Part shown: positions 14,992-23,447 of the stretch, piece after piece
How positions within the stretch are numbered: the first letter of the stretch is position 1
How the letters are laid out: every line of letters begins with the position of its first letter
From: RGIG9041 sp045593905
GTDB lineage: Bacteria > Bacillota > Clostridia > Oscillospirales > QAKW01
Length of the DNA: 61,549 nt
Direction: 5' to 3'
Assembly (NCBI GenBank): GCA_045593905.1
Contig: JAZNXL010000074.1
Span: 1 to 61,549, forward strand
Notes under the pieces: model-generated
What the model was told of the DNA's origin: nothing
Database searches by the model: none
What the model saw: only the letters and a program-made list of their open reading frames with translations
Program-made: the position numbers and the translations under genes

Positions 14992-15145
14992 CGACCTATC
15001 AACTCAAATCTCGTTAATGAATGACGAAAACCAAAAGCTTAAAGATGACCGCGATGCCGAAATCGACAAAGAATATGCCGAAAAGATTGCTCGCGAACAC
15101 GGTTACATTAATTCAGACGAAAAAGTTTACGAAATCGTATCATAA
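14864..15145 (+). CDS. divIC: Septum formation initiator DivIC/FtsL-like
   Basis: This 93-residue bitopic protein has a short basic N-terminus (VAKVSSRKTS), one membrane span (FVKIVFAIVIAYLLYVLIDL) and an extracytoplasmic coiled coil (VKINAKQSNINDLSTQISLMN) ending YAEKIAREHGYINSDEKVYEI, the DivIC signature. It belongs to the divisome with FtsL and FtsQ/DivIB. The GTG at 14864 is favoured because AAGGAAGG lies 11 bases upstream; a GTG at 14852 would overlap that site. It overlaps yabQ, suggesting translational coupling. Confidence 0.87.
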   Translation: MAKVSSRKTSIFVKIVFAIVIAYLLYVLIDLQVKINAKQSNINDLSTQISLMNDENQKLKDDRDAEIDKEYAEKIAREHGYINSDEKVYEIVS

Positions 15146-15178
15146 ACGGAGAAGACAAGTTCTTCTCCGTATTTTTTT
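15146..15178 (+). terminator. Terminator of the yabP-yabQ-divIC unit
   Basis: ACGGAGAAGA (15146-15155) and TCTTCTCCGT (15161-15170), loop CAAGT, followed by a run of T. Confidence 0.9.
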
Positions 15179-15242
15179 GTAAATTTTTATATATTTTTAA
15201 TAAAAGTTTTGCAATAACTATTTATTTTTTATTAAATGTGTA

Positions 15243-15282
15243 GTATAATTTAGTTGGATAGAAATATCCAACTAAATTATAC
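15243..15282 (+). repeat. Perfect 18-bp palindrome with GAAA loop directly before the hpf ribosome binding site
   Basis: GTATAATTTAGTTGGATA (15243-15260), GAAA (15261-15264) and TATCCAACTAAATTATAC (15265-15282). The next bases are GGAGG. The left arm contains TATAAT (15244-15249), so the element may be a DNA operator over a promoter, or a GNRA-capped mRNA hairpin if transcription begins further upstream. Confidence 0.9.
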
Positions 15283-15294
15283 GGAGGCAAAAGT

Positions 15295-15810
15295 ATGAAA
15301 ACAAAATTCAACCTTAGAAAAACGAAGTTATTTGAAAAAGAAATGTTATTAATTGAGAAAAAACTTACACGCCTCGATAAGTTTTTTAGTGACGGCGCCA
15401 ACGCAACAGTTACAGTGAACAAAGTCAGAGAGAATATGTCGGTTGAAATTACTGTAACCGACAAAGGTATGATGTTTAGAGCCGAGCGCAGCGGAAAGAG
15501 TGTAACTGCTTGTGTTGACGAAATAATCGACCTTTTAACAAGACAAATACGCAAAAACAAAACAAGACTTGAAAAACGAATTTATCAAGGTGCCCCACTT
15601 GCCTTTGACAACGAGTTTGTTGATGAGGAAGATTACAACATTATAAAAACCAAAAAAATAGCCTTAACACCAATGGACGACGAACAGGCTATTTTACAGA
15701 TGAATATGTTAGGTCACAATTTCTTTTTATATAAAGACGAAAAAACGCTAAACGTTTGCGTTGTATATAAACGCAACGACGGTGATTACGGAATAATCGA
15801 AACCGAATAA
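15295..15810 (+). CDS. hpf: Long-form ribosome hibernation promoting factor
   Basis: This 171-residue protein has an N-terminal S30AE-type domain (residues about 1-100; KKLTRLDKFFSDGANATVTVNKVREN) that blocks the decoding region, and a C-terminal dimerisation domain (KTKKIALTPMDDEQAILQMNMLGHNFFLYKDE) that joins two ribosomes into 100S particles. The C-terminal domain marks the long form found in Firmicutes. GGAGG precedes the ATG and a strong palindrome abuts it, which probably bears on regulation. Confidence 0.95.
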   Translation: MKTKFNLRKTKLFEKEMLLIEKKLTRLDKFFSDGANATVTVNKVRENMSVEITVTDKGMMFRAERSGKSVTACVDEIIDLLTRQIRKNKTRLEKRIYQGAPLAFDNEFVDEEDYNIIKTKKIALTPMDDEQAILQMNMLGHNFFLYKDEKTLNVCVVYKRNDGDYGIIETE

Positions 15811-15813
15811 AAC

Positions 15814-15845
15814 AAAAAAGAGTAGCCAAATGGCTACTCTTTTTT
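15814..15845. terminator. Bidirectional terminator after hpf
   Basis: AAAAAAGAGTAGCCA and TGGCTACTCTTTTTT form a stem that ends hpf on plus and the membrane protein gene on minus. Confidence 0.9.
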
Positions 15846-16621
15846 TATTGGTCTTGATATTCTGTATCGATTGTTGTTTGTTCTGTTTCGGGTTGTTGTT
15901 CGGGTTGTTCTACAAAAGCCTCTTCAACTGTTTGCTCAGTCTCTTGTTCTTCAAAGGTAACAGTTTGAGTTGACTGCTCACGGGCTTTTTGTTCGTTACA
16001 CCAAAGCTCGTAACCACTGGGTTTGTTCCTGAGCGAAAACAAAATAAACGGCTGTGTAACAGGGAAAATAATGCTTAAAACGATAAATAAAACAGCTTTA
16101 TCAAACGCATATTCTTTATATATTCTGTAGTATGCAATATAAAGGTATACTGAGCAGCATATTGAAACAACAATTGATACTGCGCTAATTAAACTGCTTA
16201 TAATGTTTGATGCAACCGCCATGCTTGTAATCGAAGTAATAATTGTGCCTACAATTGAAATGGGAATAGAAATAAGCGGCAGCAAGAATGAAATTAAATA
16301 CAAAGTGAGAATTGTTTTTGCAAGCTTTGTTTTTTTATTCATTGTGCGATTAATATCGTCTGCGATATCACCGGTTAAGTATGCGTTTGCTATTGGAATA
16401 AATGCTAAAACCGGGTTATTAATATTGCGGCGTTTTGCAATGGTATATAGCCCTATTGCATTGAATATGTAACACACAATCGAAACGGCAACCGAAAGCA
16501 AAAGAAACAGCAATATTGCTACAACAATTACACCAAACACTGCATCGTCAAGATAGAAAAACGGTGTTGAGTCAAAGTCGTAATTATAGTCGTAATTAAA
16601 TGGTATGTTAAAGTTATACAT
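15845..16621 (-). CDS. Multi-pass membrane protein of unknown function with Glu/Gln-rich tail
   Basis: This 258-residue protein starts with a Tyr/Asp/Asn-rich stretch (NFNIPFNYDYNYDFDSTPF), then has about five membrane segments (residues about 28-58, 74-90, 100-125, 130-165, 175-195), and ends with a charged tail rich in Glu, Gln and Thr. The central part (GLYTIAKRRNINNPVLAFIPIANAYLTGDIAD) resembles small membrane proteins of Clostridia seen next to unrelated genes. No catalytic motif is visible. It is probably cotranscribed with the 95-residue gene 11 bases upstream. Confidence 0.8.
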   Translation of the reverse strand: MYNFNIPFNYDYNYDFDSTPFFYLDDAVFGVIVVAILLFLLLSVAVSIVCYIFNAIGLYTIAKRRNINNPVLAFIPIANAYLTGDIADDINRTMNKKTKLAKTILTLYLISFLLPLISIPISIVGTIITSITSMAVASNIISSLISAVSIVVSICCSVYLYIAYYRIYKEYAFDKAVLFIVLSIIFPVTQPFILFSLRNKPSGYELWCNEQKAREQSTQTVTFEEQETEQTVEEAFVEQPEQQPETEQTTIDTEYQDQ

Positions 16622-16632
16622 ATTGTACCTCG

Positions 16633-16920
16633 TTATTTCTTAAGAGCGCGTTGAAGCCAAATCATGCCGATGTCAAGAGCATCGTAAAGGCTTTTTTTCT
16701 CGCTCTTTTTTAATAAACGTTCATTGGGCGGAAGTGTTTCGTCGGTAAGCAAAAGCTCAAGTGAAAGCTTTGTAGGAACGTCGTTTTGGTCGGTTGCCAA
16801 AACATTTATAAAGATTATGTGTGTTTGAGACGGGTCGCCAAAATAGAACCAGTTTTTGCAACGAACGAGCGGCAAACCCTTGTATGTGAAATATTTTGAG
16901 GTCTGTTTTTTATCAGCCAT
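16633..16920 (-). CDS. Small conserved protein of unknown function
   Basis: This 95-residue soluble protein begins MADKKQTSKYFTYKGLPLVRCKNWFYFGDPSQTH and has no membrane span or recognisable motif. The regular pattern (a beta-rich first half, then a charged helix DETLPPNERLLKKSEKKSLYDALDIG) suggests a real, compact fold. AGGAG lies before the ATG. It precedes the membrane protein gene at 15845-16621 and is divergent from pcrA. Confidence 0.75.
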   Translation of the reverse strand: MADKKQTSKYFTYKGLPLVRCKNWFYFGDPSQTHIIFINVLATDQNDVPTKLSLELLLTDETLPPNERLLKKSEKKSLYDALDIGMIWLQRALKK

Positions 16921-16958
16921 AACTTTCTCCTTTTTTCTTTTTTAATAATGATAGCACA

Positions 16959-17036
16959 TTTAACCTATTTTGTAAAGTAGGTTAAAAGGACAAATCCGAA
17001 TCTGTTTTAAAAAGGCGGATTTGTTCTTTTAACCTA
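16959..17036. repeat. Three-arm inverted repeat between divergent genes
   Basis: Arm 1 TTTAACCTA (16959-16967) can pair with the start of arm 2 TAGGTTAAAAGG (from 16978). Arm 2 extends to 16998 and can instead pair along 21 bases (one mismatch or wobble) with arm 3 (17016-17036), with a 17-base loop. The two pairings exclude each other. Confidence 0.7.
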
Positions 17037-17057
17037 AGATAAAATATATTTAATATG

Positions 17058-17086
17058 TTGTTAATTAATTAAAAATATGTTACAAT
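17058..17086 (+). promoter_or_regulatory. Promoter of pcrA
   Basis: TTGTTA (17058-17063), a 17-base spacer and TACAAT (17081-17086), 28 bases before the pcrA start. Confidence 0.65.
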
Positions 17087-17113
17087 ACTAAAGACACTTA
17101 TTCGGAGGAAAAA

Positions 17114-19369
17114 ATGATAGATTTAGAGCTTGAAAAAATCAATTCGCGGCTTTTACAAATGAACGAAATGCAAAAAAGTGCTATTGAACATACCGAAGGT
17201 CCGCTTTTAATACTCGCAGGTGCAGGAAGCGGCAAAACCACCGTGCTTATTAGCCGTATTGCTAACATTATTGCCCTGCAAAAATGCGCGCCTTACAATA
17301 TTCTTGCAATCACTTTTACTAACAAGGCAGCAAAAGAACTTGTTACAAGAATTAACGATTTATTGGGCGAAGCCGGTCAGGGTGTTTGGGCATCGACCTT
17401 TCACAGTTTTTGCGCAAAGGTTTTAAGACGAAACATTGAGCATATTGGTTACTCAAACGATTTTTCTATTTTCGATACTGACGAATCGCTAAGGGTAATC
17501 AAAGACGGACTTAAGCATTTTGGCATTGACCCGCATATACTCGCGCCGCGTGCTGTACTTTCAAGAATATCGCAAAGTAAAGACAGGCAAATTTCGCCTG
17601 CTGATTACACCGCATATTTTGGAAACGACAGCTTCAATAACGATATTGCGCGTTTATACGAGTATTATACAGTACAGCTTAAAAAATCTAACGCTCTTGA
17701 TTTTGACGACATAATAGTAAAAACTGTTGAACTTTTTGAAAGCAACGACGATATACTTAATTACTATTCAAATAAGTTTAAGTATATTATGGTAGACGAG
17801 TATCAGGATACAAACCCAATACAGTACAAGCTTATTTATCTTTTGCAAAAGGTACACGGCAACCTTTGTGTTGTTGGTGACGACGACCAGAGTATTTATA
17901 AATTCAGAGGCGCTACCATTGAAAACATTTTGTCGTTTGAAAAGCAGTTTAAAAACGCAAAAGTTATACGCCTTGAGCAAAACTACCGTTCAACAGGCAA
18001 CATACTAAATGCCGCAAACGAGGTTATTTCAAACAACAACGAAAGAAAAGGCAAAACCTTATGGACCGCCTCAGGCGATGGCGAAAAGATACAAGAAAAC
18101 AGACTGGAAGACGAGTATCAAGAAAGCTTATTTATTACTGATACAATACTTGACGGTGTTGCTGTTGATAATATGCACTACGGCGATTTTGCGGTGCTTT
18201 ACAGAACAAACGCACAGTCAAGCACACTCGAGCGCACACTCGTTAAAAGCGGTGTGCCGTACAAAATTGTAGGCGGCACAAGGTTCTATGAACGAAAAGA
18301 AATTAAAGACATACTTGCGTATATGTTTTTAATTCACAACACCGCCGACGATTTAAGACTAACACGAATTATTAACGAGCCAAAGCGTAAGATTGGTCAG
18401 GCTACAATTGATAATTTAAAAGCAATTGCTTTACAAGAAAACATTTCAATTTTTGAGGCTGCAAAGCTTTCTAATATGTACGATGCAACACTGCGCGCAT
18501 ATCCACGGCTTAATGATTTTACAAATCTTATTGAAATGTTAAAGGCGCACTCTAAAAAGGTACCGCTCTCACAGCTTATAAAAGATATTTCGGTATATAC
18601 AGGCTACATTTCTATGCTCGAAGCCGAAAACACCGACGAGGCTCGTGACAGAATTAACAATATCGCCGAGCTTGTATCAACTGCGGCTAACTTTGAAGAG
18701 CAAAACGACGACACAACCCTTGGCGCATTTTTAGAAGAAATTTCACTTATGACCGATATTGACAACCTTGAAGAAGGCGATGACAGGGTTGTGCTTATGA
18801 CACTTCACAGTGCAAAAGGTCTTGAGTTTGACAACGTATTTATTGCAGGTGCAGAAGAAGGGCTGTTCCCCGGTCAGCGTGCTATTGAGTCAAACGATGA
18901 GCTCGAAGAAGAACGCCGTCTTATGTACGTTGGCATCACACGCGCTAAAAAGAAGCTATATATTACCCATACTGTTCACAGAACACTTTACGGTAACACT
19001 AAATACAACAAGCCATCACGGTTTTTAGAAGAAATACCAGATAGCCTCATAAACTGCCTGTACACAAAGAACGAACGCACACAAACCACCTTTTCAGGCC
19101 CTGCTTTTTACACCACTATTCAAAAGCCGTCGCAGGTTAAGGTATCGTTTGCAAGCACAGTTCCCTCGCCCGTTATTAAAAAGCCTGCACCCGCCGCAGC
19201 TGTTAAGTTTGACTTTGAGCTTGGCGACAGGGTTATGCACAAAACATTTGGTGTTGGTACTCTTAAATCAAAAAAACCAATGGGCAACGATATTTTGCTC
19301 GAGGTTGAGTTTGACAGCGTTGGGCCTAAAAAGATTATGGCAAACTTTGCAAAGCTTACAAAAGCATAA
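17114..19369 (+). CDS. pcrA: UvrD/PcrA-type DNA helicase
   Basis: This 751-residue superfamily 1A helicase unwinds DNA 3'-5' in repair and in clearing replication obstacles. It shows Walker A (AGAGSGKTTVL), motif II (MVDEYQDTNPIQ), motif III (GDDDQSIYKFRGA), QNYRS, motif V (LMTLHSAKGLEFDNVF) and motif VI (YVGITRAKKKLYI). The C-terminal segment DRVMHKTFGVGTLKSKK is the Tudor-like RNA polymerase interaction module seen in PcrA. It is preceded by GGAGG and ends in its own terminator. Confidence 0.96.
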   Translation: MIDLELEKINSRLLQMNEMQKSAIEHTEGPLLILAGAGSGKTTVLISRIANIIALQKCAPYNILAITFTNKAAKELVTRINDLLGEAGQGVWASTFHSFCAKVLRRNIEHIGYSNDFSIFDTDESLRVIKDGLKHFGIDPHILAPRAVLSRISQSKDRQISPADYTAYFGNDSFNNDIARLYEYYTVQLKKSNALDFDDIIVKTVELFESNDDILNYYSNKFKYIMVDEYQDTNPIQYKLIYLLQKVHGNLCVVGDDDQSIYKFRGATIENILSFEKQFKNAKVIRLEQNYRSTGNILNAANEVISNNNERKGKTLWTASGDGEKIQENRLEDEYQESLFITDTILDGVAVDNMHYGDFAVLYRTNAQSSTLERTLVKSGVPYKIVGGTRFYERKEIKDILAYMFLIHNTADDLRLTRIINEPKRKIGQATIDNLKAIALQENISIFEAAKLSNMYDATLRAYPRLNDFTNLIEMLKAHSKKVPLSQLIKDISVYTGYISMLEAENTDEARDRINNIAELVSTAANFEEQNDDTTLGAFLEEISLMTDIDNLEEGDDRVVLMTLHSAKGLEFDNVFIAGAEEGLFPGQRAIESNDELEEERRLMYVGITRAKKKLYITHTVHRTLYGNTKYNKPSRFLEEIPDSLINCLYTKNERTQTTFSGPAFYTTIQKPSQVKVSFASTVPSPVIKKPAPAAAVKFDFELGDRVMHKTFGVGTLKSKKPMGNDILLEVEFDSVGPKKIMANFAKLTKA

Positions 19370-19373
19370 AAAC

Positions 19374-19396
19374 ACACCCTTACGGGTGTTTTTTTA
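19374..19396. terminator. Terminator between pcrA and ackA
   Basis: ACACCC/GGGTGT with a 4-base loop, flanked by A and T runs; it can serve both convergent genes. Confidence 0.75.
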
Positions 19397-19398
19397 AT

Positions 19399-20610
19399 TT
19401 AGTTAAGTGCGATTTTTGCAGTATCACGAGCAATAACAAGCTCTTCGTTTGTAGGAATTACGTAACCTACAACCTTTGAATCGGGGGCTGTGATACATGT
19501 GTTTTCTTTAATATGCGGAATGCTATTTGTTTCGGGGTTAATCTTAACACCAAGATATGTTAATCTTTCTAATACGCGTTGTCTTAAAAGCGGGTCGTTT
19601 TCGCCGATACCTGCTGTGAATACAATAGCGTCAACACCGTCCATTGCAGCGGCATAAGAGCCAATGAACTTTAAGATTTGATAGTGTTGCATCTCGATTG
19701 CGAGTTTTGATTTTTTATCGCCTGCTTCAGCTGCCTCGTTTACAGTACGGCTGTCGTTTGAAAGGCACGAAACACCCAAAAAGCCTGATTTTTTATTGCA
19801 CATTGTATCGAGCTCTTTAGCTGAAAGGTTTTCTTTTTCAGCGATATATGTAAGAACTGAGGGGTCCATTGAACCGCAGCGTGTACCCATAAGGATACCG
19901 TCAACAGGAGTAAGGCCCATTGATGTGTCGATACATTTGCCGTTTTTAACAGCCGAGATTGAAGCGCCGTTACCGATATGGCAGGTAATAATTTTAAGGT
20001 CTTTAATATCTTTGCCCATTAAACGAGCGCACTCGCCTGATACGTATCTGTGTGATGTACCGTGAGCGCCGTAACGACGAATTTTATATTTTTCGTAATA
20101 CTCGTAAGGAATTGCAAACATATATGCTTCTTCAGGCATTGTTTGATGGAACGAGGTGTCGAATACTGCAACCTGCGGAACATCTTTACCCAAAACGTCA
20201 AGACAAGCTTTAATGCCGATTACGTGAGCAGGGTTGTGAAGCGGTGCAAGAGCTGAAAGCTCATCGATTTGAGCAAGCACTGTATCGTCGATAAGTGTTG
20301 AGGTTGAAAAGATTGCGCCACCCTGAACAACGCGGTGACCAACAGCCTTAATTTCTGAAAGTGAATTTAAAACTTTGTCTTCACCTTCAACAAGCTCGTG
20401 GATAATAAGCTCAAAAGCGTGTTTGTGGTCGTTAATGGGGAGCTTTTTCTTAAATACCTGACGCTCCTCTTCACCTACTTTGTAACCGAATATACCTGTT
20501 TCTTCACCGATACATTCGCAGTTGCCTTTTGCGATAAGTTTTTCGCCTTCCATATTGATTAACTGGAACTTGAGTGATGAACTACCTGCGTTAATTACGA
20601 GAATATTCAT
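19399..20610 (-). CDS. ackA: Acetate kinase
   Basis: The 403-residue enzyme converts acetyl phosphate and ADP to acetate and ATP, the energy-yielding last step of acetate fermentation. Signatures: NAGSSSLKFQL at the N-terminus, APLHNP, DTSFHQTMPEEA, YGAHGTSHRYVS and HIGNGASI. No pta is adjacent. A sigma-A promoter (TTGAAT-17-TATAAT) is just upstream and overlaps the end of the next gene. Confidence 0.97.
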   Translation of the reverse strand: MNILVINAGSSSLKFQLINMEGEKLIAKGNCECIGEETGIFGYKVGEEERQVFKKKLPINDHKHAFELIIHELVEGEDKVLNSLSEIKAVGHRVVQGGAIFSTSTLIDDTVLAQIDELSALAPLHNPAHVIGIKACLDVLGKDVPQVAVFDTSFHQTMPEEAYMFAIPYEYYEKYKIRRYGAHGTSHRYVSGECARLMGKDIKDLKIITCHIGNGASISAVKNGKCIDTSMGLTPVDGILMGTRCGSMDPSVLTYIAEKENLSAKELDTMCNKKSGFLGVSCLSNDSRTVNEAAEAGDKKSKLAIEMQHYQILKFIGSYAAAMDGVDAIVFTAGIGENDPLLRQRVLERLTYLGVKINPETNSIPHIKENTCITAPDSKVVGYVIPTNEELVIARDTAKIALN

Positions 20611-20653
20611 TTTATGCCTCCGTAAATTTTATTTATAACTTTTTAACTAATTT

Positions 20654-20682
20654 ATTATATATAATTTTTTTGTTAAATTCAA
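20654..20682 (-). promoter_or_regulatory. Promoter of ackA
   Basis: Minus-strand TTGAAT (20677-20682), a 17-base spacer and TATAAT (20654-20659); the -35 overlaps the last codons of the neighbouring gene. Confidence 0.7.
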
Positions 20683-23447
20683 CTCATTTTTACAAAATAG
20701 TCACATATTGCCGCAACAATATTATCACTTATTTGTTCTTTGAACTCGTTTGTAATTATTTTTTCGTATTCGGTGGGGTTACACACAAATCCACACTCAA
20801 TTAAAACTGAAGGAAAACAAAACTCCCGGCAAATGCTAAGGCTTTGGGCTTTTGCTTTGCAATCGGGGATTTTTTTAGCTATTGCATCAGCAACTTTTTT
20901 TGAGGTGTTTCTTGAATACAAAGCAAGGGCACCAACTCCCCTTTTATAATCAGTTTCAACCGAGAGTGAGTTGTGATGAATCGAAATACAAAGGTCAGGT
21001 GTTGCATTTCTAATTATTTGAGAGCGTTCTTTTAGTAGCAGAGTACTATCGTCAGCGCGTGTTAATACAACATTTGCGCCTTTTTGCTTTAGCTTGTTTG
21101 CAACAATTAACGAAAGGCTCAGGTTAAGGTCGGCTTCGGTTGCACCGTTTTTACCGGCGGGACCGAGCGCACCTGCATCACTACCGCCGTGACCTGCGTC
21201 AATTACTATTGTTTTATTTTTTATTGACGAATTCGGTTTAAGTATATAAACAACAAGCTCTTTAGCGTTTTTTTGATGCGCATAAAAACCGCCGACGCCG
21301 TTTTTAGCATTTAGCGTATATGTATTAGCGTTGGTTTTTTCAAGGGCAAAATCGCTGCCGTTTAAGCATTCGAGAGTGTTGCTGCCGTAAGTATTGATAA
21401 CAAGTTCGCCGTTTTCATTAACTGATGTATACGCCTCAAAAGGTGTTTTTGAATTAAAAATTAGTGTTTGGTAATTTTTCTTATCTATTTTTGGCTCATA
21501 CTTTTGCTTTTGGTCGGTTAAATCGTTAACACCCACCCACTTGCCGCTTGATAATCTATACATATTGTTAGCATATCCGCTAACAAGGCAGGTGCTACCG
21601 CTACACATCTGATAATTTTGCATCATCGAGCCGCCAAAAGCAGAATCAAATATGTATGCATCGGTATTTGCATACATTAAGTTAGGCTTTGACAAAACCT
21701 TGATGTTAGTAGACACACCAAGGTCGGTTATTGTTTGACCGTCGTCTATAAAGTAAGTTATAATTCCGTAATCAATATCGCTAAACAGCGCGTTTGTCAT
21801 TGTAATTTGCGCACTGAAGGTAGAAACATCGCCATTTGTTTCGGTTTGCACAAAATCAATTTGTTTTCCACTATGTAAAGCGAAAACATTTACGCCCGTT
21901 TTTGCTTTGAGGGTTATTGTGACAATTTCATTTGAAGAAAAACCGCACTCACCCGAAGGATACAAGCTACCCTCAACAAACATTTTATCGTTAAGTTTTG
22001 ATACTTGAGTTTGGTTTTTGCGATTAATTACAACAGTTTTAACAGTTTGACCGTTAGTAAAAGTAAAAATGTTTTTACCTGGCTTTAAATCAACAAAAGC
22101 GGTAAAATATCCGTTTTGAGTATATTCAATTTCACTATTATTTAAAAACAGTTTATAGTTTGTGTTTGCAACGCCTGAAACTGAACAATTTTGGGCTGTT
22201 GTTGAATAGTTATTTGAAGGCGATGTGATAATTAGCTCGTTTGTTGTAAAAGCAGGGGTGTTTTGAACAGTAAACTTATTTTGAGATATTACGTTTTGAC
22301 AACCAAGCGTGTTATCCTTTATGTTTTGGTATCTGAAAAACACCGAGCCGTTTACACTATTATTTGATTTACAATAGTCAATTTGTGATTGTATTTGCGA
22401 CGCGCTTAAAAACTCGCTGTCCTCACCAAGTTTATACAGTGCGTGACCAACAAGCAGGTCGCAATTGTACTTTGAGCAAAGCTCACTCCACCAATCAACA
22501 AGCGTTTTAAAATTGGCAACAGTGTTTTCGGTCGACCAATAAATTTGCGGACAAATATAATCTACCCAGCCGTTTTTTACCCATGTGTATGAATCGGCAA
22601 AAATAGCTGAATATGACGACATACCGCTTGTATTTGAGCCAAGTTTATTTTGCGATTTATTATCCCAGATACCAAAAGGACTTACACCAAAAACCGCATT
22701 TTTGTTTTGTTTATGTACTGCGTTGTAAACTTGTTTTACAAGCTTGTTTACATTGTCACGCCTAAAATCTTCAACCGTTTTAAACTTTGTGCCGTATTTT
22801 TTATAGTCGTCACTATCGGGATAATCGGTTACGTTATAAGGATAAAAGTAATCGTCGAAGTGTATACCGCTGACATTATAGTTTTTTACAATTTCTACCG
22901 CGCCGTTTGTTATAAGCTCACGCACCTCTTTGAGTGCGGGGTTATAGTAAACATAGCCATCTGAGCAAGTAACGGTATATTCAGGATGCTTTTTAGCAGG
23001 GTTTGAACTTGAAAGTGTGTTAAGTTGTTCTGCTTTACATATTCTATATGGGTTTATCCATGCGTGCAGTTGAATATTATTATCTTTACACAGGTTTGAG
23101 AGGTATTCAAGCGGGTCAAAATTGTTATTTGGAGCAGTTCCCTCGGTACCGCTTATTACCCTGCTCCACGGAAAGTAGTTCGATTTATAAAGAGCATCGG
23201 AATTAGGTCGAACCTGAAAGAAAATTGCGTTAATATTTGATGTTTTACAGGTTGAAACAATATTTTCGAGTTCTAATTTGAGCTGGTCTTGTAAAAGACC
23301 CTGTTTTGATGGAAAGTCGAGGTTATATACACTCGAAACCCAAACGCCATTTAGGTAATCGCCTTTTGCCTGCAAGCAAAAACACGGCATTGATAAAATC
23401 AATACCGTGATTATGGCTATTAGAATTAGCTTAAAGTATTTTGTCAT
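20679..23447 (-). CDS. Secreted fusion: GHL10-family glycosidase + N-acetylmuramoyl-L-alanine amidase
   Basis: This 922-residue protein has a signal peptide (residues 1-25). Residues about 30-385 form a GHL10 (YngK/DigH-like) TIM-barrel domain: GVWVSSVYNLDFP, FFQVRPNSDALYKSNYFPWS, LHAWINPYR, GIHFDDYFYP, YICPQIYW. A beta-rich linker covers about 410-740. An Amidase_3 domain starts at residue 745, with the expected zinc and catalytic residues His753 (DAGHGG), Glu771, His824/825 (SIHHNS) and Glu884 (LIECGF). The amidase removes stem peptides from peptidoglycan; DigH-type GHL10 enzymes cut the denuded glycan that results. It overlaps the preceding lipoprotein gene by 4 bases. Confidence 0.88.
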   Translation of the reverse strand: MTKYFKLILIAIITVLILSMPCFCLQAKGDYLNGVWVSSVYNLDFPSKQGLLQDQLKLELENIVSTCKTSNINAIFFQVRPNSDALYKSNYFPWSRVISGTEGTAPNNNFDPLEYLSNLCKDNNIQLHAWINPYRICKAEQLNTLSSSNPAKKHPEYTVTCSDGYVYYNPALKEVRELITNGAVEIVKNYNVSGIHFDDYFYPYNVTDYPDSDDYKKYGTKFKTVEDFRRDNVNKLVKQVYNAVHKQNKNAVFGVSPFGIWDNKSQNKLGSNTSGMSSYSAIFADSYTWVKNGWVDYICPQIYWSTENTVANFKTLVDWWSELCSKYNCDLLVGHALYKLGEDSEFLSASQIQSQIDYCKSNNSVNGSVFFRYQNIKDNTLGCQNVISQNKFTVQNTPAFTTNELIITSPSNNYSTTAQNCSVSGVANTNYKLFLNNSEIEYTQNGYFTAFVDLKPGKNIFTFTNGQTVKTVVINRKNQTQVSKLNDKMFVEGSLYPSGECGFSSNEIVTITLKAKTGVNVFALHSGKQIDFVQTETNGDVSTFSAQITMTNALFSDIDYGIITYFIDDGQTITDLGVSTNIKVLSKPNLMYANTDAYIFDSAFGGSMMQNYQMCSGSTCLVSGYANNMYRLSSGKWVGVNDLTDQKQKYEPKIDKKNYQTLIFNSKTPFEAYTSVNENGELVINTYGSNTLECLNGSDFALEKTNANTYTLNAKNGVGGFYAHQKNAKELVVYILKPNSSIKNKTIVIDAGHGGSDAGALGPAGKNGATEADLNLSLSLIVANKLKQKGANVVLTRADDSTLLLKERSQIIRNATPDLCISIHHNSLSVETDYKRGVGALALYSRNTSKKVADAIAKKIPDCKAKAQSLSICREFCFPSVLIECGFVCNPTEYEKIITNEFKEQISDNIVAAICDYFVKMS

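Noticed and set aside
15243..15282. Considered as an insertion sequence end or MITE
   Set aside because: No target duplication, no second copy in the window, and its 3' end is fitted exactly to the hpf ribosome binding site.
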